This document shows, piece after piece, positions 1 through 5,475 of a stretch of DNA of 22,685 nucleotides (the first letter of the stretch is position 1; every line of letters begins with the position of its first letter). The stretch is taken from the NCBI GenBank assembly GCA_039714535.1, contig JBDLJC010000057.1:1-22685 (forward strand). Direction: 5' to 3'. Below the pieces are notes generated by a model. That model was not told where the DNA came from, ran no database searches, and saw only the letters and a list, made by a program, of their open reading frames with translations. The position numbers were made by a program, and so were the translations under genes. This DNA is from JAGXFP01 sp039714535 (GTDB lineage Bacteria > Desulfobacterota > Desulfobulbia > Desulfobulbales > JAGXFP01).

Positions 1-46
1 GCCTCTCACGCCGGTAACACGGGTTCGAGTCCCGTAGGGGTCACCA
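1..46 (+). tRNA. tRNA-Glu (anticodon CTC), 5' part outside the window
   Basis: The window opens inside the anticodon arm. The seven-base loop at 3-9 is CTCTCAC, giving anticodon CTC at 5-7. The 3' anticodon strand is GCCGG (10-14). The T arm is a 5-bp stem ACGGG/CCCGT around TTCGAGT (19-35). The 3' acceptor strand is 36-42, A43 is the discriminator, and CCA is encoded at 44-46. Arrangement and sequence resemble bacterial tRNA-Glu. The acceptor 5' strand and the D arm are missing, so the isotype rests on the anticodon and the 3' half. Confidence 0.88.
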
Positions 47-55
47 GCTAAATTC

Positions 56-90
56 AAGGACTTACGATTAATTTCGTAGGTCCTTTTTTT
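56..90 (+). terminator. Rho-independent terminator of the tRNA
   Basis: A 12-bp stem with one G-U pair (56-67 with 74-85) closes a six-base TTAATT loop and runs directly into a T tract ending at 90. It lies ten bases behind the tRNA CCA, so it should end the tRNA transcript. Confidence 0.85.
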
Positions 91-95
91 GTTTT

Positions 96-774
96 GGTGG
101 CTTTTTAATCTTGGCAATACCTTGAGCGCCGGACGTAATGAAGAGATTCTCCGAGTGTACCTTTCGGTGGTCGTCAGGTTGCGGTGTCTTAGTATTGTCT
201 GAATATCCAAAAGAGATAAATTCTTCGTCTGAATTCCAGAAAAACGGCTCTCAAATGCCAAACCATCCTGCTTGGTAAGATTCGGAATGTAGCATGGGAA
301 TTCAGAGCATAGAAAAAGTAAATAGGTTCCCTCGAACAGCTCAGTTTAAAAGGAAATGACATTGATCTTAAACAAAGCAAAGCGTGCCCATTAAGTAACA
401 ACAGAGTGTTGTCATGAATAAAGAATTGACCATAACTCCTCTAGCCATATGTTTTTTATGGGGCTTACAACCTGGGGTGTAGATCATAGTACGTTTTGTA
501 AGCCAAAAATCAATACTGTGGGTGATTGCATTACATCTATTTTTTTTAATAAATTTTAAGGAGAGTTGAATCTGTTTCCCGCATGCTTGCGGTCCAAGAT
601 CGGCTAAGGGGGTTTTTGTGCTGCACTTATTATGACCAGCGGCTACAGATACCTGTTTATGAACATTAACAGATTAAGGAGGGAGAGAATTCGCAAGGTA
701 TCAAAATTAGGCATGTTGTGTGGCGGCAATGAATCGACTTACAGAAATGATGATCAACAAATGGAGAAAACGCT
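96..774. other. Intergenic stretch without a convincing gene
   Basis: I see no protein-like reading frame here. The stretch is AT-rich in its middle (about 530-560), contains repeat copy A (299-431) and has a small hairpin CCGCA-TGCT-TGCGG at 579-592. A purine-rich, Shine-Dalgarno-like AAGGAGGGAG sits near 675-684, but no suitable start follows at normal distance. The position directly behind a tRNA terminator fits an insertion-prone accessory site. No attachment-site duplication of the tRNA 3' end was noticed. Confidence 0.5.
299..431. repeat. Diverged direct repeat, copy A (133 bp)
   Basis: By eye this segment aligns without gaps to 1614-1746, with about 105 of 133 positions identical (roughly 79%). 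Both copies contain the same small hairpin, ACAAC/GTTGT with a five-base loop (here 398-412). The loop sequence differs (AGAGT versus TGGGT) while the stem is kept. Both end with a shared TAAAGA-N-TTGACC. The two copies point the same way and flank the small secreted-protein gene. The origin is unknown; a decayed mobile or REP-like element is one possibility. Confidence 0.75.
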
Positions 775-1221
775 ATGAAAATGACAATTTTGACTCTGGG
801 ACTCGCCGTTTTTTTGGTAACCGCCTTTACCACCAGTGCCTCAGCCTGTAACGTTGGCTGCACCCCGGGCTACTGGAAGCAGTCCCAACACTACGACGAC
901 TGGGTAGGGTACTCACCTGACGATTTGGTGTATGATGTATTTGAATGTGGTCCTGTTGGTGGCATGACTCTCCTTACTGCCTTGAAAACCGGGGGAGGCG
1001 GGGAATATTCTCTCACACGCCATGCAGTGGCATCCCTGCTAAATGCTGCAGTATGGGACTGTTTTGATGGAGGAAGCCCACAGGATATAATAGATGCTTA
1101 TTGTGCGGCTATTGCTGGAGATTCAGATGATATAGAGTCGCAAAAGTATCTCTTCGAAGAAGATAATGATCAAAATTGTCCTTTGGGGGGATCTGGCCGG
1201 GCCTTAGGTAGGAACAGATAG
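775..1221 (+). CDS. Small secreted CTPGYWK-motif protein
   Basis: The product has 148 residues. Residues 1-24 form a Sec signal peptide with a hydrophobic core and an ASA end. The mature protein carries the CTPGYWK motif (29-35), then GYSPDD, a GGGG loop (73-76) and TRHAVASLLNAA (81-92). This set recurs in exported bacterial proteins, often as one module of larger surface proteins. Six cysteines (25, 29, 58, 96, 110, 135) suggest disulfides in an oxidising compartment. It has no PEP-CTERM or other sorting tail and no transmembrane anchor. A is at -3 relative to Cys25, so a lipobox is weak. GGAG at 763-766 sits eight bases before the ATG. The molecular function of the motif is not known. It stands alone, followed by its own terminator and flanked by two copies of a diverged repeat. 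Confidence 0.85.
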   Translation: MKMTILTLGLAVFLVTAFTTSASACNVGCTPGYWKQSQHYDDWVGYSPDDLVYDVFECGPVGGMTLLTALKTGGGGEYSLTRHAVASLLNAAVWDCFDGGSPQDIIDAYCAAIAGDSDDIESQKYLFEEDNDQNCPLGGSGRALGRNR

Positions 1222-1288
1222 CTGGTCGCTGGTCAATGTATTGTATTTGAGTACCGGCTGACAAGCTATTGCTCACCGCCTGTTAATG

Positions 1289-1321
1289 AAAAAAAGGTCT
1301 GCGTTCTGCAGGCCTTTTTTT
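1289..1321 (+). terminator. Rho-independent terminator after the CTPGYWK gene
   Basis: AAAAAAAGGTCTGC (1289-1302) pairs with GCAGGCCTTTTTTT (1308-1321) with one G-U pair around a GTTCT loop. The T tract follows the GC core. The flanking A and T tracts make it potentially active in both directions. It begins 67 bases behind the stop codon. Confidence 0.85.
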
Positions 1322-1613
1322 ATGTCCGGCAAAACAATACGGTATCATTGGGGCCTTTCATCATTGGGCTTGGGCAGTTCGCATCGTTACAGGTGTATAG
1401 TTGATGGTGGTAAGTAATCTCTTTTGAGGCCGCGCTAAATTTTAGGCGGCATAATTGCCTTTGGTGCTGGGGCGAAAACCTAGGGTGAAATTTTGGGCGG
1501 GCATTAATGAACCATTGAGGCACGCAATGCTTGGGTGTCATAAATATAATTAATCAGGGTCGTTCCGCTATCTTCGCTCTTGGAAATAGATAATTTCTTT
1601 TGGCAGCCAGGAT

Positions 1614-1746
1614 AATTCAAAGCATAGAAAACGTTAAAAGGTTTCCTCGAAAAGCTCAGTATAATAGGAACTGACATAAATTTTAAATAAAGTAGCCAAT
1701 ACCCGTAAGTTAACAACTGGGTGTTGTCAAGAATAAAGATTTGACC
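1614..1746. repeat. Diverged direct repeat, copy B (133 bp)
   Basis: This is the partner of 299-431: same length, same orientation, about 79% identical without gaps by manual count. The hairpin is at 1713-1727 (ACAAC-TGGGT-GTTGT). Divergence is concentrated in about 20 bases before the hairpin, while the two ends are well kept. Its last bases run into the CTCAAGCC cluster that copy A lacks. Confidence 0.75.
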
Positions 1747-1788
1747 CTCAAGCCTCAAGCCAAGGGGTGACCCTCAAGCCCTCAAGCC
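1742..1788. repeat. Short CTCAAGCC direct-repeat cluster
   Basis: The octamer CTCAAGCC occurs four times, at 1747-1754, 1754-1761 (sharing one base), 1773-1780 and 1781-1788. The 13-mer TGACCCTCAAGCC occurs at 1742-1754 and again at 1768-1780. The pattern suggests a local duplication at the edge of repeat copy B. Confidence 0.7.
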
Positions 1789-2120
1789 GGCATAGGGCCA
1801 ACAAGATGATGCCGATTTTCATAACCCTGCCTAGGCTGAATCGGTCGATTATCAGCCGCTGAAGGAGGAAGGAACAAACATGGCAAGGGACGGGGCTCTG
1901 GACAGCCCAAGTGGTGTCCTTCAGTGAAAACCCTTCTATTGCATGCTGACATACATGAGTGGCAGACATGATAAAGGTCATACATCAGTAGGCGACTATT
2001 GCACCAAGCATCGCTGACATAAAAGTGGTTGCCTGATGATCTCTTTTGTAGCCGATAAGATGTAAGTTGGCTTACTTGAGGAGCGGTTGATTATATTTTA
2101 TATCCAGGTTGTTGCTCGGC

Positions 2121-2432
2121 CTATTTCCAGAACTGCCACCATTTTTTTTCCGGATAAAAGGTGCGGTCTGTGGCCAGGTGTTTACCTGCATAGCCGAAAT
2201 TATCAAGTTCCCAGTAGGTTTCTAGGCTAATCCTGGGGGGATTGTTTGCGGAGTTAAGGGTCATCTCCTTTAGTTTCTTGTCGTGCCAGATTTTGCTGGT
2301 CACCATTAATTGCGCCTGTTGGAGGTTTTCAGCCTCGATGAAAAAATTGTGATAAAAACCGTGGCGGGCAGTCTTGCCGTCCTGGTTGAGCAGAAAATTC
2401 TGGCCGTGCATCAGTAGTCGGTATTTTGTCAT
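2121..2432 (-). CDS. Conserved hypothetical protein, 103 residues
   Basis: This is a small soluble protein with no signal peptide or membrane segment. It begins MTKYRLLMHGQNFLL, has a central GFYHNFFIEAEN stretch and ends in a tryptophan-rich tail, KKWWQFWK. It resembles a widespread uncharacterised family of about 100-residue proteins of the KYRLLM..G.NFLL type; no function can be assigned. It starts 15 bases behind the stop of the UDG-family gene on the same strand and is probably co-transcribed with it. Only a weak AAAAGA Shine-Dalgarno candidate precedes the ATG. It is the last gene of its unit; no clear terminator follows. Confidence 0.75.
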   Translation of the reverse strand: MTKYRLLMHGQNFLLNQDGKTARHGFYHNFFIEAENLQQAQLMVTSKIWHDKKLKEMTLNSANNPPRISLETYWELDNFGYAGKHLATDRTFYPEKKWWQFWK

Positions 2433-2447
2433 TTGATCTTTTATCGC

Positions 2448-3221
2448 TTAGTAAATTTCTTTCTGGATAAGTTGTAAATCCGCCCAACTGCCTTTTTTCA
2501 TCTCGTTGTTTTTCAGCAAAAAACGGGGATGAAAAGATGGCAGCAGAGGGGTGCCGTGGAAATCTTGGAGTTTGCCCCTGAACCTGAATAATGACTGGTT
2601 GTTGCCGGTTAGAACCCGGGCGGCCAGCGGCCCCATAGTACAGATGATGACCGGATTAACCGCAGCGATCTGTCTGGCCAGATAGGTCAAACAGGTCCGA
2701 ATCTCATCGGGACTAGGGGTTTTGTCTGCCGCAGGTCGGCATTTAACGATGGAGGTTAAGTATATATCCTGGCGTTCCAGGCCAATGGCCTGCATCATTT
2801 TGGCGAAAAGCTCACCAGCCTCTCCAGCAAAGGGATAACCACTTGCTTCTTCGGCAGCGGTCGGTTGGTCTTCAACGATAAAAAGTTTGGCCCCGGCTGG
2901 GCCACAACCTGGCACGATCTGTTTGCAGTCTTTGTGTAAAGGGCATTTTGTGCAACTTTCAATTTCTTGATAGATTTCGATTAATGACAAATTTTTTGCC
3001 GAATCGGGCGCCGGGCTGAACAGGGAAGGGGCTCGACTGCTTTTTTTGGGGCTGCTCTGTTTGGCTGGCCTGACCTGGTTTTTGGGAGGCGCGGGAGCAG
3101 GCCCACCCAGGAATTCATCGATCTCCGGGGTAAGCGCTATCTCGGTAACGCCCATCTCTTTCTGAAAGCTCAGGATCGCCCGGACTTTTTGAAGCAGTTT
3201 TTGGGTTTCGTGGTTGATCAT
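2448..3221 (-). CDS. Uracil-DNA glycosylase family 4-like protein with a divergent active site
   Basis: The fold is that of iron-sulfur uracil-DNA glycosylases, which remove uracil from DNA in base excision repair. Residues (257-residue form) 1-40 are helical, 41-78 are a Pro/Ser/Lys-rich linker, and the catalytic domain follows. The four cluster cysteines are visible: CTKC (90, 93), KCRP, and RTC 15 residues further on. The C-terminal SFHPRFLL matches the family HPS-type motif, and PFAGEAGELF matches PFVGxAG. The normal GEAPG motif reads EDQPT, the usual TN before VVKC is TS, and NRTP reads DKTP, so catalysis may be altered or lost. The ATG at 3221 is preferred; a TTG at 3260 in the same frame would add 13 residues. 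Neither has a strong ribosome binding site. It is transcribed divergently from the ClC gene. Confidence 0.8.
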   Translation of the reverse strand: MINHETQKLLQKVRAILSFQKEMGVTEIALTPEIDEFLGGPAPAPPKNQVRPAKQSSPKKSSRAPSLFSPAPDSAKNLSLIEIYQEIESCTKCPLHKDCKQIVPGCGPAGAKLFIVEDQPTAAEEASGYPFAGEAGELFAKMMQAIGLERQDIYLTSIVKCRPAADKTPSPDEIRTCLTYLARQIAAVNPVIICTMGPLAARVLTGNNQSLFRFRGKLQDFHGTPLLPSFHPRFLLKNNEMKKGSWADLQLIQKEIY

Positions 3222-3292
3222 CTTATTGTTGATAATAATCGGCAATCTTCGGGGCCGCAATAATAGTATCAGCTAAAATCCTTTTAGTTCAT

Positions 3293-3306
3293 GGCTGTCG
3301 ACAGCC
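3293..3306. promoter_or_regulatory. Perfect 14-bp palindrome in a divergent intergenic region
   Basis: GGCTGTCGACAGCC is a perfect inverted repeat without a spacer, lying between the divergently transcribed UDG-like and ClC genes. This location and symmetry fit a dimeric regulator's operator, but no regulator gene is adjacent and only one copy is seen. Chance occurrence cannot be excluded. Confidence 0.35.
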
Positions 3307-3389
3307 GGTTAAATCGAACTTTGAATTCTTTCTCCATATGGTAAGGTGAAATTAATTCTTTCAAGTTCGTCAAAAAAAGGGCCGCTTCC

Positions 3390-4730
3390 ATGCACAGGAT
3401 TACCGAAGGAACGGTATTGTTTATCAGTATCTTAAAGTGGTTTGTGCTGGCTTCCATTGTCGGTGTCCTGATAGGTTTGTCTACCACGCTGTTCCTTTTC
3501 CTCCTCGATAAGGCAATTTGTTTCACCGGCCAATACAATTATTATTATCTGTGGTTACCGGTGGCATTCTTGCTGAGCGCCGTCGTCACTAAACTTGCAC
3601 CGGAGGCGGAGGGGCACGGGACTGAAAAGGTTATTGAAGCGGTCCATAAACGTGGTGCCTATATCAAGGCAGCGGTGGTCCCGGTGAAATTGCTCAGCAC
3701 TATTATCACTCTGGCTTGTGGTGGTTCGGCCGGCAAGGAAGGCCCCTGTGCCCAGATTGGTGGTGGCCTGGCATCTATCTTTGCCAATCTGCTTAGATTT
3801 AGTCATGCGGATCGTAAGAAGCTGGTGATCTGCGGGATCAGTGCCGGTTTTGCCTCGGTGTTTGGCACCCCGATAGCCGGGGCAATCTTTGGGATCGAGG
3901 TCCTCTTTGTCGGTGGGATCATGTACGATATCCTATTGCCTTCCTTTATTGCCGGAGTCACGAGCTACCAGGTATCGTCATATTTCGGCGCCACTTATTT
4001 CTATCACATAATTGATTTTGTGCCGGAATTTTCGGAACTTTTTTTCCTGAAGGTTATGCTGGGCGGGATTTTTTTCGGGATCTGTGCGCTATTTCTGATT
4101 GAGATTATGAAATATGCCAGGAGAATTGCCGATTTTATCCCCTTCCAGACACCGGCCAAGGCCGTGATTGGTGGGATATTTATGGTAATTATGGTCACCT
4201 CAACTTCGACCAGTTATCTTGGGTTGGGGTTGGACAAGATTGAAGGTTTTCTGGGAGGGGGCTTGGCCGAGTGGTGGGATATTATTGGTAAGGTGGTTTT
4301 TACCAGTGTTACCCTCTCGTTTGGCGGCAGCGGCGGGGTGGTCACGCCGATCTTTTTTGTTGGGACCGCTGCCGGCAGTTTCTATGGTCAGTTTATGGGA
4401 CTTGATCCCGCAACTTTCGCGGCCATCGGTATGGTCAGTCTGTTGGCCGGGGCCGCCAATACTCCAATTGCCGCAAGCATTCTGGCGGTTGAGATGTTTG
4501 GCTCTAAAGTGGCGCCTTATGCGGCCGTCGCCTGTGTTACCAGCTTTTTGATGACCGGCCACCGCAGCGTTTATCCATCCCAGGTTTTTGCCATCATGAA
4601 ATCTTCTTCTTTCAAGAAAGAGATCGGTCGAGAGGTTGAGGAGATGCAGGCTGAATTTGTTTTGCGCAAGAAAAGTCTTATCAGGGTTGTACTGTCTGTG
4701 ATTAGGAAGTGTTTTAGGCGGGGAGGGTAG
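3390..4730 (+). CDS. ClC-family chloride channel/transporter
   Basis: This is an inner-membrane anion transporter of 446 residues with about ten hydrophobic segments and no C-terminal CBS domains. Signature regions are CGGSAGKEGP (110-119, gating glutamate Glu117), TPIAGAIFGIEVL (160-172), GGSGGVVTPIFF and NTPIAASILAVEM. Two key sites differ from the antiporter model CLC-ec1. The GSGIP selectivity loop reads GHGTE (75-79). The internal proton glutamate (second E of the ec1 IIEEM motif) aligns with Val171, as in ClC channels. Passive chloride conduction is therefore as likely as Cl-/H+ exchange. AAGGG lies eight to nine bases before the ATG. The last 40 residues are charged and cytoplasmic. 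It appears monocistronic. Confidence 0.92.
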   Translation: MHRITEGTVLFISILKWFVLASIVGVLIGLSTTLFLFLLDKAICFTGQYNYYYLWLPVAFLLSAVVTKLAPEAEGHGTEKVIEAVHKRGAYIKAAVVPVKLLSTIITLACGGSAGKEGPCAQIGGGLASIFANLLRFSHADRKKLVICGISAGFASVFGTPIAGAIFGIEVLFVGGIMYDILLPSFIAGVTSYQVSSYFGATYFYHIIDFVPEFSELFFLKVMLGGIFFGICALFLIEIMKYARRIADFIPFQTPAKAVIGGIFMVIMVTSTSTSYLGLGLDKIEGFLGGGLAEWWDIIGKVVFTSVTLSFGGSGGVVTPIFFVGTAAGSFYGQFMGLDPATFAAIGMVSLLAGAANTPIAASILAVEMFGSKVAPYAAVACVTSFLMTGHRSVYPSQVFAIMKSSSFKKEIGREVEEMQAEFVLRKKSLIRVVLSVIRKCFRRGG

Positions 4731-4921
4731 CTAGACCTTCGCTGAAGGCTGTTATCTTGATCAAGGGATGGTGTTTGTCCCTCTGGAGATAGAATTTATA
4801 ACCTTGAGAAAAAAGAAGAATCAGAACCAAAGACAAAATCGCAATTATCCTGGCAAAAAGACTAAAACATGATGATAGGTAGATAGGAAAAACAATTCCG
4901 TAATGAATTTTAGCTGTTAGT

Positions 4922-4951
4922 TTGAATTTTTTTGATGGTACAATTGATAAT
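4922..4951 (+). promoter_or_regulatory. Candidate sigma70-type promoter for the membrane protein/kinase pair
   Basis: TTGAAT (4922-4927) and GATAAT (4946-4951) are separated by 18 bases in an AT-rich gap, about 75 bases before the first start codon of the two-gene unit. This is sequence similarity only. Confidence 0.35.
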
Positions 4952-5025
4952 TTAGTTTCATAGGTATTAATCTACTTATTCCAAGCGCTGATAGCGAGAA
5001 TATTCACCAGGGAGTTTGATCTGCT

Positions 5026-5475
5026 GTGACGATGAGGAGGCCAGTAATAACATATTTCAGGTTAGGGTTATTTGTTGTGACACTGCTGTGGCCAGCCGCC
5101 GCTTTGGCCGTGCAGGGTCACGGTGGTGCGGAGGGCTTGGTTGCCCACCAGATCGGCCATGCGTTGTTTGTCATGGGACTTTGTTATCTTTTCTATAAAA
5201 TCAAACTGGCCCGTTTTAATGAACCGGGCTGGGTTGAATTCAAAGCTTTTCTGTGGGTGCTGATTTTTTGGAATATGCTTACCTTCACCGGTCATTTGAT
5301 GAGGGAATTTGTCGCTCCGGGTAAGTTCTCGAAAGTCGCCGGTCATGTTGTTCATATGAATATCAATGGTCCATGGGACATTTTCTTTTATCTGACCAGA
5401 CTCGATCACCTGCTGCTGGTACCTGCTTTCTTCTTACTGTTTTTGGCCCTGCGTAAATGGAGAGCTACGGCATGA
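5026..5475 (+). CDS. Histidine-rich membrane protein, partner of the downstream hybrid kinase
   Basis: The product has 149 residues. A hydrophobic N-terminal stretch (about 10-28, ending AALA) is a signal anchor or cleaved signal. Three further hydrophobic segments follow, around 40-58, 70-90 and 125-143. Histidines cluster near membrane edges: QGHGG, AHQIGH, TGHLMRE, GHVVHMN and RLDHLLL. This arrangement could bind metal, haem or quinone, but no named family is recognised with certainty. GTG at 5026 is chosen because AGGGAG (5009-5014) lies eleven bases upstream, while the ATG at 5032 would be seventeen away. The stop codon overlaps the kinase ATG as ATGA, so the two proteins are probably made together. 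A sensory or electron-transfer role feeding the kinase is inference. Confidence 0.7.
   Translation: MTMRRPVITYFRLGLFVVTLLWPAAALAVQGHGGAEGLVAHQIGHALFVMGLCYLFYKIKLARFNEPGWVEFKAFLWVLIFWNMLTFTGHLMREFVAPGKFSKVAGHVVHMNINGPWDIFFYLTRLDHLLLVPAFFLLFLALRKWRATA
5459..5464 (+). promoter_or_regulatory. Ribosome binding site that fixes the kinase start
   Basis: GGAGAG lies seven bases before the ATG at 5472, which overlaps the upstream stop codon as ATGA. This supports 5472 over the ATG at 5457 and indicates translational coupling with the membrane-protein gene. Confidence 0.6.

Larger units (their letters stand above)
1322..2120. other. Intergenic, degenerate sequence with repeat copy B
   Basis: There is no intact gene in these roughly 800 bases. 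The segment holds repeat copy B (1614-1746) and a short CTCAAGCC repeat cluster (1742-1788). In 1780-2060, short minus-strand frames look weakly protein-like but are interrupted by stops and frame changes. I read this as decayed sequence, perhaps an old mobile element, but I cannot name a family. A small hairpin GTAAG-TTGG-CTTAC lies at 2062-2075 without a T tract. Confidence 0.45.

Noticed and set aside
189..401. Minus-strand frame similar to one at 1504-1758 (shared FYALN-type stretch)
   Set aside because: The protein similarity follows from the DNA repeat; neither frame has a ribosome binding site or resembles a known protein, so they are treated as repeat sequence.
713..778. 21-codon frame ending in an ATGA overlap with the CTPGYWK gene start
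   Set aside because: It could be a coupled leader peptide, but no ribosome binding site lies at a normal distance and the composition is not distinctive.
1748..1985. Overlapping minus-strand frames as possible genes
   Set aside because: Low-complexity, cysteine-rich, mutually overlapping frames without ribosome binding sites; judged degenerate.
1..2120. Integrated phage or island with att duplication at tRNA-Glu
   Set aside because: No integrase and no second copy of the tRNA 3' end was noticed in the window.
3222..3260. TTG start extending the UDG-like protein by 13 residues
   Set aside because: The nearest purine-rich sequence is too far from the TTG; the ATG at 3221 is preferred, though its own ribosome binding site is also weak.
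4200..4562. Long frames on both strands inside the ClC gene (also 9633-10154 in the fusion gene and 17957-18694 in the tyrA gene)
   Set aside because: Shadow frames of well-supported genes, with no family resemblance or ribosome binding sites.
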